A DNA stretch of 64,000 nucleotides, taken from the NCBI GenBank assembly GCA_964036045.1, contig OZ038385.1, positions 42,698,367 through 42,762,366 on the forward strand, written 5' to 3'. Below are positions 20,290-34,172 of this stretch, piece by piece. The notes beneath the pieces are model-generated. The model had not been told where the DNA came from and did no database searches. It saw only the letters and a list, made by a program, of their open reading frames with translations. The translations under genes were made by a program, and so were the position numbers. Position 1 is the stretch's first letter, and every line of letters starts with the position of its first letter. This DNA comes from Eutreptiella sp. 'Long Island Sound 2002' (Eukaryota > Euglenozoa > Euglenophyceae > Eutreptiales > Eutreptiaceae).

Positions 20290-22929
20290 GTGTAGCTAGG
20301 CCCACTTGGGCACAACCGTGGCAATGGTCTGTGTCATGACCCTAGTCTCACAAATTGCATAGAAGATGGTAGCTCCGTAGCGTTCCCCCGCACGGGGCCT
20401 ACTTTTGTGTATTCTTTGGTCACATGTGATGTGGAAAAACCAAACTTTGAGTGGGCCAAATTTGCGGAGGAAGGATTAATGGAGGGTGCAAGGTGTTGCT
20501 AGGCCCACTTGGGCAGAACCGTGGCCATGTTCTTTGTCATTACCCTAGTGTCACAAATTGCATAGAAGATGGCAGCTCCGCAGCGTTCCCCCGCACAGGG
20601 CCTATTTTTGTGTATTCTTTGGTCAAGTGTGATGTGGAAAAACCAAACTTTGAGTGGGGCAAAGGTGCGGAGGAAGGATTAATGGAGGCTGCAAGGTGTA
20701 GTTAGGCCCACTTGGGCAGAACCGTGGCAATGTTCTTTGTCATGACCCTATGCTCACAAATTGCATAGAAGATGGTAGCTCCGCAGCGTTCCCCCGCACG
20801 GGGCCTACTTTTGTGTATTTTTTGGTGAAATGTGATGTGGAAAAACCAAACTTTGAGTGGGGCAAAGGTGCAGAGGAAGGATTAATGGAGGCCGCAAGGT
20901 GCTGCTAGGCCCACTTGGGCAAAACCGTGGCAATGTCCTTTGTCATGACCCTAGTCTCACAAATTGCATAGAAGATGGTACCTCCGCAGCGTTCCCCCGC
21001 AAAGGGCCGACTTTTGTGCATTCTGTGGTCAAGTGTGATGTGGAAAAACCAAACTTTGAGTGGGGCAAAGGTGCAGAGGAAGGAGTGATGGAGGCTGCAA
21101 GGTGTAGCTAGGCCCACTTGGGCAGAAGTGTGGCAATGTTCTTTGTCATTACCCTAGTCTCAGAAACTGCATAGAAGATGGTAGCTCCGTAGCGTTCCGC
21201 CGCACGGGGCCCACTTTTGGGTATTCTTTGGTCAAATGAAATGTGGAAAAACCATACTTTGAGTGGGGCAAAGGTGCGGAGCAAGGATTAATGGAGGCTT
21301 CAAGGTGTAGCTAGGCCCACCTGGACAGAACCGTGGCAATGGTCTTTGTCATGACCCTAGTCTCAAAAAGTGCATAGAAGATGGTAGCTCCGCAGTGTTC
21401 CCCCGCACGGGGCCTACTTTTGTGTTTCCTTATGTTAAATGTGATGTAGAAAAACCAAACTTTGAGTGGGGCAAAGGTGCGGAGCAAGGATTCATGGAGG
21501 CTGCAAGGTGTAGCTAGGCCCACTTGGGCAGAACCGTGGCAATGTTCTTTGTCATAACCCTAGTCTCACAAATTGCATAGAAGATGGTGGCACCACAGTG
21601 TTCCCCCACACGGGGCCTACTTTTGTGTATACTTTGGTCAAATGTGATGTGGAAAAACCAAACTTTGAGTGGCGCAAGGGTGCGGAGCAAGGATTCATGG
21701 AGGCTGCAAGGTGTGGCTAGGCCCACTTGGGCAGAACCTTGGCAATGTTCTTTGTCATTAATCTAGTCTCACAAATTGCATAGAAGATGGCAGCTCCCTA
21801 GCGTTCCCCCGCACGGGGCCTACTTTTGTGTATTCATTGGTCAAATGTGATGTGGAAAAATCAAACTTTGAGTGGGGCAAAGGTGCGGAGTAAGGATTCA
21901 TGGAGGCTGCAAGGTGTAGCTAGGCCCACGTGGGCAGAACCGTGGCAATGTTCTTTGTCATAACCCTAGTCTCACAAATTGCATAGAAGATGGTAGCTCC
22001 ACAGCGTTCCCCCGGACGGGGCCTACTTTTGTGTATACTTTGGTCAAATGTGATGTGGAAAAAACAAACTTTGAGTGGGGAAAGGGTGCGGAGCAAGGAT
22101 TCATGGAGGATGCAAGGTGTGGCTAGGCCCAGTTGGGCACAACCTCGCAATGTTCTTAGTCATGACCCTAGTCTCCCAAGTTGCATAGAAGATGGTAGCT
22201 CCGCAACGTTCCCCCGCACGGGGCCTACTTTTGTGTATTCTTTGGTAAAATGTGATGTGGAAAAACCAAACTTGGAGTGGGCCAAAGCGGCGGAGGAAGG
22301 ATTAATGGAGGGTGCAAGGTGTTGCTATGCCCACTTGGGCGGAACCGTGGCAATGTTCTTTGTCATGACCCTAGGCTCACAAATTGCAAAGAAGATGGTA
22401 GCTCCGCAGCGTTCCCCCAAACGGGGCCTACTTTTGTGTATACTTTTGTGTATACTTTGGTCAAATGTGATGTGGAAAAACCAAACTTTGACTTTGGCAA
22501 AGGTGCGGAGGAAGGAGTGATGGAGGCTGCAAGGTGTAGCTAGGCCCACGTGGGCAGAACCGTGGCAATGTTCTTTGTCATTACCCTAGTCTCACAAATT
22601 GCATAGAAGATGGTAGCTCCGCAGCGTTCCCCCGCACGGGGCCTACTTTTGCGTATTCTTTGGTGAAGTGTGATGTGGAAAAACCAAACTTTGAGTGGGG
22701 CGAAGGTGCGGAGCAAGGATTCATGGAGGCTGCAAGGTGTAGCTAGGCCCACTTGGGCAGAACCGTGGCAATGGTCTTTGTGATGACCCTAACCTCACAA
22801 ATTGCATAGAAGATGGTAGCCCCGCAGCGTTCCCCCGCACGGGGCCTACTTTTGTGTATACTTTGGTCAAGTGTGATGTGGGAAAACCAAACTTTGAGTG
22901 GGGCAAAGGTGCGGAGGAAGGATTCATGG

Positions 22930-24145
22930 AGGCTGCAAGGTGTAGCTAGGCCGACGTGGGCAAAACCGTGGCATTGGTCTTTGCCACGAACCTAGTCTCA
23001 CAAATTGCATGGAAGATGGTAGCTCCGCAACGTTCCCCCGCAGGGGCCTACTTTTGTGTATTCTTTGGTCAAATGTGATGTGAAAAAACCAAACTTTGAG
23101 TGGGGCAAAGGTGCGGAGGAAGGAGTGATGGAGGCTGCAAGGTGTAGCTAGGCCCACTTGGGCAGAACCGTGGCAATGGTCTTTGTCATGACCCTAGTCT
23201 CACAAATTGCATAGAAGATGGTAGCTCCGCAGCGTTCCCCCGCACGGGGCCTACTTTTGTGATTTTCTTGGGTCAAATGTGATGTGGAAAAACCAAACTT
23301 TGAGTGGGGCAAAGGTGCGGAGCAAGGATTCATGGAGGCTGCAAGCTGTAGCTAGGCCCACTTGGGCAGAACCGTGGCATTGGTCTTTGCCACGAACCTA
23401 GTCTCACAAATTGCATGCAAGATGGTAGCTCCGCAACGTTCCCCCGCAGGGGCCTACTTTTGTGTATTCTTTGGTCAAATGTGATGTGAAAAAACCAAAC
23501 TTTGAGTGGGGCAAAGGTGCGGAGCAAGGATTCATGGAGGCTGCAAGGTGTAGCTAGGCCCACTTGGGCAGAACCGTGGCAATGGTCTTTGTCATGACCC
23601 TAGTCTCACAAATTGCATCGAAGATGGTAGCTCCGCAGCGTTCCCCCGCACGGGGCCTACTTTTGTGATTTTCTTGGGTCAAATGTGATGTGGAAAAACC
23701 AAACCTTGAGTGGGGCAAAGGTGCGGAGCAAGGATTCATGGAGGCTGCAAGCTGTAGCTAGGCCCACTTGGGCAGAACCGTGGCATTGGTCTTTGCCACG
23801 AACCTAGTCTCACAAATTGCATGCAAGATGGTAGCTCCGCAACGTTCCCCCGCAGGGGCCTACTTTTGTGTATTCTTTGGTCAAATGTGATGTGAAAAAA
23901 CCAAACTTTGAGTGGGGCAAAGGTGCGGAGCAAGGATTCATGGAGGCTGCAAGGTGTAGCTAGGCCCACTTGGGCAGAACCGTGGCAATGGTCTTTGTCA
24001 TGACCCTAGTCTTGCAAATTGCATAGAAGATGGTAGCTCCGTAGCGTTCCGCCGCACGGGGCCTACTTTTGTGATTTTCTTGGGTCAAATGTGATGTGGA
24101 AAAACCAAACTTTGAGTGGGGCAAAGGTGCGGAGCAAGGATTCAT
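22930..24145. repeat. Two-unit higher-order repeat in the satellite (406 bp, three copies)
   Basis: Units alternate between two variants. One has GGGGCCTACTTTTGTGATTTTCTTGGG; the other has CCCCCGCAGGGGCC and TGCCACGAACCTAG. The pair repeats at 406 bp, for example starting near 22930, 23336 and 23742. Confidence 0.8.
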
Positions 24146-25454
24146 GGAGGCTGCAAGGTGTAGCTAGGCCCACTTGGGCAGAACCGTGGGAACGTTCTTT
24201 GTCATTACCCTAGTCTCACAAATTGCATAGAAGATGGCAGCTCCGTAGCCTTCCGGCGCACGGGGCCTACTTTTGTGTATTCTTTGGTCAAATGTGATGT
24301 GGAAAAACTAAACTTTGAGTGGGGCAAAGGTGCGGAGCAAGGATTCGTGGAGGTTGCCAGGTGTAGCTAGGCCCACTTGGGCAGAACCGTGGCAATGGTC
24401 TTTGTCATGACCCTAATCTCACAAGTTGGATAGAAGATGGTAGCTGCGCAGCGTTCCCCCGCACTAGGCCTACTTTTTTGTATTCTTTGGTCAAATGTTA
24501 TGTGCAAAAACCAAATATTGAGTGGGGCAAAGGTGCGGAGCAAGGATTCATGGAGGCTGCAAGGTGTAGCTAGGCCCACTTGGGCAGAACCGTGGCAATG
24601 GTCTTTGTCATGACCCTAGTCTCACAAATTGCATGGAAGATGGTAGCTCCGCAACGTTCCCCCGCAGGGGCCTACTTTTCTGTATTCTTTGGTCAAATGT
24701 GATGTGAAAAAACCAAACTTTGACTTTGGCAAAGGTGCGGAGGAAGGAGTGATGGAGGCTGCAAGGTGTAGCTAGGCCCACTTGGGCAGAACCGTGGCAA
24801 TGGTCTTTGTCATGACCCTAGTCTCACAAATTGCATCGAAGATGGTAGCTCCGCAGCGTTCCCCCGCACGGGGCCTACTTTTGTGATTTTCTTGGGTCAA
24901 ATGTGATGTGGAAAAACCAAACTTTGAGTGGGGCAAAGGTGCGGAGCAAGGATTCATGGAGGCTGCAAGGTGTAGCTAGGCCCACTAAGGCAGAACCGTG
25001 GCAATGGTCTTTGTCATGACCCTAGTCTCACAAATTGCATAGAAGATGGTAGCTCCGCAGCGTTCCCCCGCACTAGGCCTACTTGAGTGTATTCTCTGGT
25101 CAAATGTGATGTGCAAAAACCAAATATTGAGTGGGGCAAAGGTGCGGAGCAAGGATTCATGGAGGCTGCAAGGTGTAGCTAGGCCCACTTGGGCAGAACC
25201 GTGGCAATGGTCTTTGTCATGACCCTAGTCTCAAAAATTGCATAGAAGATGGTAGCTTCGCAGCGTTACCCCGCACGGGGCCTACGTTTGTGTATTCTTT
25301 GGTCAAATGTGATGTGGAAAAACCAAACTTTGAGTGGGGCAAAGCTGCGGAGCAAGGATTGATGGAGGCTGCAAGGTGTAGCTAGGCCCACTTGGGCAGA
25401 ACCGTGGCAATGCTCTTTGTCATGACCCTAGTCTCACGAATTGGATAGAAGATG

Positions 25455-27486
25455 GTAGCTAGGCCCACTTGGGCAGAACCGTGGCAACGGTCTTTGTCAT
25501 GACACCAGTCTCACGAATTGCATAGAACATGGTAGCTCCGCATCGTTCCCCCGCACGGGGCCTACTTCTGTGTATTCTTTGGTCAAATGTGATGTGGAAA
25601 AACCAAATTTTCAGTGGGGCAAAGGTGCGGACCAAGGATTAATGGAGGCTGCAAGGTGTAGCTAGGCCCACTTGGGCAGAACCGTGGCAATGCTCTTTGT
25701 CATGACCCTAGTCTCACGAATTGGATAGAAGATGGTAGCTCCGCAGTGTTCCCCCACACGGGGCCTACTTTTGTGTATTCTTTTGAGGAAATGTGATGTG
25801 GAAAAACCAAACTTTGAGTGGGGCAAAGGTTCGGAGCAAGGATTGATGGAGGCTGCAAGGTGTAGTTGGGCCCACTTGGGCAAAACCGTGGCAATGGTCT
25901 TTGTCATGACCCTAGTCCAACAAATTGGATAGAAGATGGTAGCTCCGCAACGTTCCCCCGCACGGGGCCTACTTTGGTGTATTCTTTGGTCAAATGTGAT
26001 GTGGAAAAACCAAACTTTGAGTGGGGCAAAGGTGCGGAGCAAGGATTGATGGAGGCTGCAAGGTGTAGTTGGGCCCACTTGGGCAGAACCGTGGCAATGG
26101 TCTTTGTCATGACCCTAGTCCAACAAATTGGATAGAAGATGGTAGCTCCGCAGTGCTCCCCCGCACGGGGCCTACTTTTGTGTATTCTTTGGGGAAATGT
26201 GATGTGGAAAAACCAAACTTTGAGTGGGGCAAAGGTGCGGAGGAAGGATGAATGGAGGGTGCAAGGTGTAGCTAGGCCCACTTGCGCAGAACCGTGGCAA
26301 TGGTCTTTGTCATGACCCTAGTCTCACAAATTGGATAGAAGATGGTAGCTCCGCAGCGTTCCCCCGCACTAGGGCTACTTTTGTGTATTCTTTGGTCAAA
26401 TGTGATGTGGAAAAACCAAACTTTGAGTGGGGCAAAGCTGCGGAGGAAGGAGTGATGGAGGTTGCAAGGTGTAGCTAGGCCCACTTGGGCAGAACCGTGG
26501 CAACGGTCTTTGTCATGACACCAGTCTCACGAATTGCATAGAACATGGTAGCTCCGCATCGTTCCCCCGCACGGGGCCTACTTCTGTGTATTCTTTGGTC
26601 AAATGTGATGTGGAAAAACCAAATTTTCAGTGGGGCAAAGGTGCGGACCAAGGATTAATGGAGGCTGCAAGGTGTAGCTAGGCCCACTTGGGCAGAACCG
26701 TGGCAATGCTCTTTGTCATGACCCTAGTCTCACGAATTGGATAGAAGATGGTAGCTCCGCAGTGTTCCCCCACACGGGGCCTACTTTTGTGTATTCTTTT
26801 GAGGAAATGTGATGTGGAAAAACCAAACTTTGAGTGGGGCAAAGGTTCGGAGCAAGGATTGATGGAGGCTGCAAGGTGTAGTTGGGCCCACTTGGGCAAA
26901 ACCGTGGCAATGGTCTTTGTCATGACCCTAGTCCCACAAATTGGATAGAAGATGGTAGCTCCGCAGCGTTCCCCCGCACGGGGCCTACTTTGGTGTATTC
27001 TTTGGTCAAATGTGATGTGGAAAAACCAAACTTTGAGTGGGGCAAAGGTGCGGAGCAAGGATTGATGGAGGGTGCAAGGTGTAGTTGGGCCCACTTGGGC
27101 AGAACCGTGGCAATGGTCTTTGTCATGACCCTAGTCCAACAAATTGGATAGAAGATGGTAGCTCCGCAGTGCTCCCCCGCACGGGGCCTACTTTTGTGTA
27201 TTCTTTGGGGAAATGTGATGTGGAAAAACCAAACTTTGAGTGGGGCAAAGGTGCGGAGGAAGGATTAATGGAGGGTGCAAGGTGTAGCTAGGCCCACTTG
27301 CGCAGAACCGTGGCAATGGTCTTTGTCATGACCCTAGTCTCACAAATTGGATAGAAGATGGTAGCTCCGCAGCGTTCCCCCGCACTAGGGCTACTTTTGT
27401 GTATTCTTTGGTCAAATGTGATGTGGAAAAACCAAACTTTGAGTGGGGCAAAGGTGCGGAGCAAGGATTGATGGAGGCTGCAAGGT
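25455..27486. repeat. Five-unit higher-order repeat in the satellite (1016 bp, two copies)
   Basis: The block starting at 25455 recurs at 26471 with very few changes, including private variants such as GACACCAGTCTCACG and GCATCGTTCCCC. The left copy begins exactly at a chimeric junction (GAAGATG then GTAGCTAGG at 25454/25455). Confidence 0.85.
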
Positions 27487-30400
27487 GTAGCGGGCCCCAC
27501 TTTGGCAGAACCGCTGCAATGGTCTTTGTCATGACGCTAGTCTCACGAATTGGATGGAAGATGATAGCTGCGCAGCGTTCCCCCGCACGGGGCCTACTTT
27601 TGTGTATTCTTTGCGGAAATGTGATGTGGTAAAGCCAAACTTTGAGTGGGGCAAAGCTGCGGAGCAAGGATTAATGGAGGCTGCAAGCTAATGCTAGGCC
27701 GACTTGGGCAGAACCGTGGCAATGGTCTTTGTCATGACCCTAGATTCACAAATTGCATAGAAGATGGTAGCTCCGCAGCGTTCTCCCGCACGGGGCTTAC
27801 TTTTGTGTATTCTTTGGTCAAATGTGATGTGGAAAAACCAAACTTTGAGTGGGGCAAAGCTGCAGAGGAAGGATTAATGGAGGCCGCAAGGTGTTGCTAG
27901 GCCCACTTGGGCAGAACCGCGGCAATATTCTTTGTCGTGACCCTAGTCCCACAAATTGCATAGAAGATGGTAGCTCTGCAGCGTTCCCCCGCAAGGGGCC
28001 TACTTTTGTGTATTCTTTGGTCAACTGTGATGTGGAAAAAACAAACTTTGAGTGGGGCAAAGCTGCGAAGGAGTGATTATTGGAGGCAGCAACGTGTTGC
28101 TAGGCCCACTTGGGCAGAACCGTGGCAATGTTCTTTGTCATGACCCTAGTATCACAAATTGCATAGAAGATGGTAGCTCCGCAGCGTTCCCCCGCACGGG
28201 GCCTACTTTGGTGTATTGTTTGGTCAACTGTGATGTGGAACAACGAAACTTTGAGTGGTGCAAAGCTGCAGAGGAAGGATTAATGGAGGCCGCAAGGTGT
28301 TGCTAGGCCCAGTTGGGCATAACCTTGGCAGTGTTCTTTGTCATGACCCTAGTATGAAAAACTGCATAGAAGATGGTAGCTCCGCAACGTTCCCCTGCAC
28401 GGGGCCAACTTTTCTGTATCCTTTGGTCAAATGTGAGGTGGAAAAACCGAACTTTGAGTGGGGTTACCCTGTGGAGGAAGGATTCATGGAGGCTGCAAGG
28501 TGTAGCTAGGCCCACTTGGGCAGAACCGTGGCAATGTTGTTTGTCATGACCCTGGACTCAACAATTGCATAGAAGATGGTAGCTCCGCAACGTTCCCCCG
28601 CACGGGGCTAACTTTTGTGTATTCTTCGGTCAACTGTGATGTGGAAAAACCAAACTTTGAGTGGGGCAAAGCCACGGGGGAACGATTAATGGAGGCCACA
28701 AGGTGTTGCTAGGCCCACTTGGGCAGAACCGTGGCAATGTTCTTTGTCATGACCCTAGTATCACAAATTGCATAGAGGATGGTAGCTCCGCAGCTTTCCC
28801 CCGCACGGGGCCTACTTTTCGTGTATTCTTTGGTCAACTGTGATGTGGAAAAACCAAACTTTGAGTGGGGCACAACCGCGGAGGAAGGATTAAAGGAGGC
28901 TGCAAGGTGTTGCTAGGCCCACTTGGGTAGAATCGTGGCAATGTTCTTTGTCATGATCCTAGTCTCACAAATTGCATAGAAGATGGTAGCTCCGCAACGT
29001 TCCCCCGTACAGGGCCTACTTCTCTGTATTCTTTGGTCAACCGTGATGTGGAAAAACCAAACTTTGAGTGGAGAAAAGCTGCGAAGCAAGGATTAATGGA
29101 GGCTGCAAGGTGTAGCTAGGCCCACTTGGGCAGAACCTTACCAGCGTTCTTTGTCATGACCCTAGTATCACAAATTGCATAGAAAGTGGTAGCTCCGCAG
29201 CGTTCCCCCGCACTAGGCCTACTTTTCTGTATTCTTTGGTCAAATGTGATGTGGAAAAACCAAACTTTGAGTGGGGCAAAGCTGCGGAGGAAGGATTAAT
29301 GGAGGCCGCAAGGTGTAGCCAGGCCCACTTGGGCAGAACCGTGGCAATGTTCTTTGTCATGACCCTGGACTCAAAAATTGCATAGAAGATGGTAGCTCCG
29401 CAGCCTTCCCCCGCACGGGGCCTGATTTTCGTGGGTTCTTTTGTCAAATGTTACGTCGAAAAACAAAACTTTGAGTGGGGCACAACCGCGGAGGAAGGAT
29501 TAAAGGAGGCTGCAAGGTGTTGCTAGGCCCACTTGGGCAGAACCGTGGCAATGTTCTTTGTCATGACCCTAGTCTCACAAATTGTATAGAAGATGGTAGC
29601 TGTGCAGCGTTCCACCGCACCGGGCCTACTTTGGTGTATTCTTTGGTCAACTGTGATGTGGAAAAACCAAACTTTGAGTGCGGCAACGCTGCAAAGGAAG
29701 GATTAATGTAGGCCGCAAGGTATTGCGAGGCCCACTTGGGCAGAACCTTGCCTGTGTCATTTGTCACGACCCTGGTATCACAAATTGCATAGAAGATGGT
29801 AGCTCCGCAGCGTTGCCCCGCACGGGGCCTACTTTTGTGTATTCTTTGGTCAAATGTGATGGGGAAAAACCAAACTTTGAGTGGGGCAAAGCTGCAGAGC
29901 AAGGATTAATGGAGGCTGCAAGGTGTAGCTAGGCCCACTTAGGCAGAACCGTGGCAATGTTCTTTCTCATGACCCTGAACTCAAAAATTGAAAAGAAGAT
30001 GGTAGCGTTCCCCCGCACGGGGCCTACTGTTCTGTATTCTTTGGTCAAATGTGATGTGGAAAAACCAAACTTTGAGTGGGGCAAAGCTGCAGAGGAACGA
30101 TTCATGGAGGCTGCAAGGTGTAGCTAGGCCCACTTGGGTAGAACCGTGGCAATGTTCTTTGTCATGACCCGAGTCTCACAAATTGCATAGAAGATGGTAG
30201 CTCCGCAGCGTTCCCCCGCACGGGGCCTACTTTTGTGTATTCTTTGGTCAAATGTGATGTGGAAGAACCAAACTTTGAGTGGGGCACAAGCGCGGAGGAA
30301 GGATTAAAGGAGGCTGCAAGGTGTTGCTAGGCCCACTTGGGCACAACCGTGGCAATGTTCTTTGGCATGACCCTAGTCTCACAAATTGTATAGAAGATGG

Positions 30401-33400
30401 TACCTCCCCAAAGTTCCCCCGCACGGAGCCTACTTTGGTGTATTGTTTGGTCAACTGTAATGTGGAAAAACGAAACTTTGAGTGGTGCAAAGCTGCAAAG
30501 GAAGGCTTAATGGAGGCCGCAAGGTGTTGCTAGGCCCATTTGGGCAGAACCTTGCCAGTGTTCTTTGTCATGACCCTGGTATCACGAATTGCATAGAAGA
30601 TGGTAGCTCCGCAGCGTTCCCCCGCACGAGGCCTACTTTTCTGTATTCTTTGGTTAAATGTGATGTGGAAAAACCAAACTTTGAGTGGGGCAAAGCTGCG
30701 GAGATAGGATTAATGGAGGCTGCAAGGTGTTGCTAGGACCACTTGGGCAGAACCTTGCCCGTGTTCTTTGTCATGACCCTAGTCTCACAAATTGCATAGA
30801 AGATGGTAGCTCCGCAGGTTTCCCCCGCACCGGGCCTACTTTTCTGTATTCTTTGGTCAAATGTGATGTGGAAAAACCAAACTTTGAGTGGGGCACAACC
30901 GCGGAGGAAGGATTAAAGGAGGCTGCAAGGTGTTGCTGGGCCCACTTGGGCAGAACCATGGCAATGTTCTTTGTCATGACCCTAGTCTCACAAATTGCAT
31001 AGAAGATGGTAGTTCCGCAGTGTTCCCCCGCACGGGGCCTACTTTTGTGTATTCTTTGGTCAACTGTGATGTGGAAAAACGAAACTTTGAGTGGTGCAAA
31101 GCTGCGAAGGAAGGATTAATGGAGGCTGCAAGGTGTTGCTAGGCCCACTTGGGCAGAACCGTGGCAATGTTCTTGGTCATGAGCCTGGTATCACAAATTG
31201 CATAGAAGATGGTAGCTCCGAAGCGTTCCCCCGCACGGAGCCTACTTTTGTGTATTCTTTGTTCAAATGTGATGTGGAAAAACCAAACTTTGAGTGGGGC
31301 ACAACCGCGGAGGAAAGATTAAAGGAGGCTGCAAGGTGGTGCTAGGCCCACTTGGGCAGAACCGTGGCAATGTTCTTTGTCATGACCCTAATCTCACAAA
31401 CTGCATAGAAGATGGTAGCTCCGCAGTGTTCCCCCGCACGAGCCTACTTTTGTGTATTCTTTGGTCAAATGTGATGTGGAAAAACCAAACTTTGAGTGGG
31501 GCACAACGGCGGAGGAAGGATTAAAGGAGGATGCAACGTGTTGCTAGGCCCACTTGGGCAGAACCGTGGCAAAAATTGCATAGAAGATGGTAGCTCCGCA
31601 ACGTTCCCCCGCACGGTGCCTACTTTGGTGTATTCTTTGGTCAATTGTGATGTGGAAAAACAAAACTATGATTGGGGCAAAGCTGCGGAGGAAGGATTGA
31701 TGGAGGCTGCGAGGTTTAGCTAGGCCCACTTGGGCAGGACCGTGGCAATATTCTTTGTCATGATCCTAGTCTCACAAATTGCATAGAAGATGGTAGCTCT
31801 GGAGCGTTCCCCCGCACGGGGCCTACTTTTGTGTATTCTTTGGTCAACTGTGATGTGGAAAAACCAAACTTTGAGTGGGGCAAAGCTGCGAAGGAAGGAT
31901 TAATGGAGGCCGCAAGGTGTAGCTAGGCCCACTTGGGCAGAACCGTGGCAATGTTCTTTGTCACGACCCTAGTATCACAAATTGCATAGAACATGGTAGC
32001 TCCGCAGCGTTCCCCCGCCTGGGGCCTACTTTGGTGTATTCTTTGGTCAAATGTGATGTGGAAAAACGAAACTTTGAGTTGTGCAAAGGTGCAGAGGAAG
32101 GAATAATGGAGGCCGCAAGGTGTTGCCAGGCACACTTGGACAGAACCTTTGCAGTGTTCTTTGTCATGACCCTAGTATCACAAATTGCATAGAAGATGGT
32201 AGCTCCGCAGCGTTTGCCCCGCACGGGGCCTACTTTTTTGTATTCTTTGGTCAAATGTGATTCGGAAAAACCAAACTTTGAGTGGGGCACAACCGCGGAG
32301 GAAGGATTAAAGGAGGCTGCAAGGTGTAGCTAGGCCCACTTGGGCAGAACTGTGGCAATGCTCTTTGTCATGACCCTGGACTCAAAAATTGCATAGAAGA
32401 TGGTAGCTCCGCAACGTTCCCCCGCACGGTGCCTACTTTGGTGTATTCTTTGGTCAACTGTGATGTGGAAAAACAAAACTATGATTGGGGCAAAGCTGCG
32501 GAGGAAGGATTGATGGAGGCTGCGAGGTGTAGCTAGGCCCACTTGGGCAGGACCGTGGCAATATTCTTTGTCATGATCCTAGTCTCACAAATTGCATAGA
32601 AGATGGTAGCTGTGCAGCGTTCCCCCGCACGGGGCCTACTTTTGTGTATTCTTTGCTCAAATGTGATGTGGAAAAACCAAACTTTGAGTTGGGCAAAGCT
32701 GCGAAGGAAGGATTAATGGAGGCCGCAACGTGTAGCTAGGTCCACTTGGGCAGAACCGTGGCAATGTTCTTTGTCACGACCCTAGTATCACAAATTGCAT
32801 AGAACATGGTAGCTCCGCAGCGTTCCCCCGCACGGGGCCTACTTTTGTGTATTCTTTGGTCAACTGTGATGCGGAAAAAGGAAACTTTGAGTTGTCCAAA
32901 GGTGCAGAGGAAGGAGTAATGGAGGCCGCAAGGTGTTGCCAGGCACACTTGGGCAGAACCGTGGCAATATTCTTTGTCATGACCCTAATCTCACAAATTG
33001 CATAGAAGACGGTAGCTTGGCAGGGCTCCCCCGCACGGGGCCTACTTTTGTGTGTCCTTTTGTCAAATGTTACGTGGAAAAACCAAACTTTGAGTGGGGC
33101 ACAACTGCGGAGGAAGGATTAATGTAGCTAGGCCCACTTGGGCAGAACCGTGTCATTATTCTTTGTCATCACCCTAGTCTTACAAGTTGCATAGAAGATG
33201 GTAGCTCCGCAGCGTTCCTCCGCATGGGGCCTACTTTTGTGTATTCTTTGGTCAATGGTGATGTGGAAAAACCAAACTTTTAGTGGGGCAAAGCTGCGAA
33301 GGAAGGATTAATGGAGGCTGCAAGGTGTAGCTAGGCCCACTTGGGCAGAAGCGTGGCAACATTCTTTGTCATGACCCTAGTATCACAAATTGCATAGAAG

Positions 33401-33532
33401 ATGGTAGCTCCGTAGCGTTCCCCCGCACGGGGCCTAGTTTGGTGTATTCTTTGGTCAACTGTGCTGTGGAAAAACGAAGTGGAGCAAAGCTGCAGAGGAA
33501 GGATTAATGGAGGCCTCAAGGTTTTGCTAGGC

Positions 33533-34104
33533 TGGCATAGTGAGGGATACTTGGCTAACCGGGTACCCCCGCTCACAGGATCTGGCTCCGCACAAATCTG
33601 TTCAAAGCGGGGTCCAGCCCATTCATAGTGTTGTGGCCCGAGGCAATAGCTTTTGCACACATACAACTGCATAGCACTTGCAGTACATACATCTGGTTAG
33701 ACACACTTGATCTCTTATGGATGGCGCCCAAGCGAAGCGCGGTCTGGGAAGGTTGGAAGAGGTCGGGCATCCCTCCTCCAGGCGCTGGTATGTTTGTTTG
33801 TCGTGCCGGCGGTGCGGCTGGTGTGTCCTACTAGGGGTGCAGCGCCACGTGCCCCAGCAGAAGCACCCTGGACTTCAGCGCCGCTGGTCCCTGGTTCGAA
33901 CCCCACTGTTCGAGCCGCTGCGAGAGCGGCGGCTCGGGCAAAGGCAAGCAACGGGTGGGGTGGCAGCCTGCCATCGTGCGAGGGCGGTGATGGGGCGCAC
34001 TGCTGCAGGTGGCTGGGCTCTTTTTCTGCCTTTAAAAGTTGAAAAAGCGGGAGGTGCCCTAGACCCAGGTCGGGCGAGGCCGGTGGGGGGGAGCACTGCT
34101 CCAG
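33533..34104 (-). other. LINE-A 3' terminal region
   Basis: Non-coding tail after the tRNA-like modules, with a B-box-like palindrome at 33893-33902 and a GC-rich hairpin-prone stretch (GAGCCGCTGCGAGAGCGGCGGCTC-like, about 33908-33936). No poly-A at the terminus. No protein domain. Open plus-strand frames here are chance frames. Confidence 0.5.
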
Positions 34105-34172
34105 GCCGGGTTCGAACCGGCGATTCTATGCGATGACAGTCGAAGATGGTAACCACTATGCCACACTGCCTC
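34105..34172 (-). other. tRNA-like module with pol III A and B boxes (LINE-A tail)
   Basis: On the minus strand: A box TGGCATAGTGG (34153-34163), an anticodon-like arm with GTC in the loop, and a perfect T arm, GCCGG stem, TTCGAAC loop, CCGGC stem (34105-34121), which includes the B box GGTTCGAACC. Spacing of A to B box is normal for a tRNA. The acceptor strands do not pair, so this is a tRNA-derived sequence (closest in pattern to tRNA-Asp), not a working tRNA gene. Confidence 0.6.

Larger units (their letters stand above)
20290..33532. repeat. 203-bp satellite, block 2 (about 65 units)
   Basis: All units run in the same direction. Sub-types cluster: left units tend to read GCAAAGGTGCGGAG, right units (after about 27650) GCAAAGCTGCGG, GTCAACTGTGATG and GCACAACCGCGGAGGAAGG. 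Array phase is broken by a truncated unit of about 77 bp near 25380-25457. Open frames of about 70-84 codons recur every 203 bp but start at GTG and shift frame between units, so they are by-products of the repeat. Confidence 0.97.

Noticed and set aside
34105-34172. Functional tRNA-Asp gene
   Set aside because: T arm and A/B boxes are good, but the acceptor strands do not pair and the anticodon loop is short by one base.
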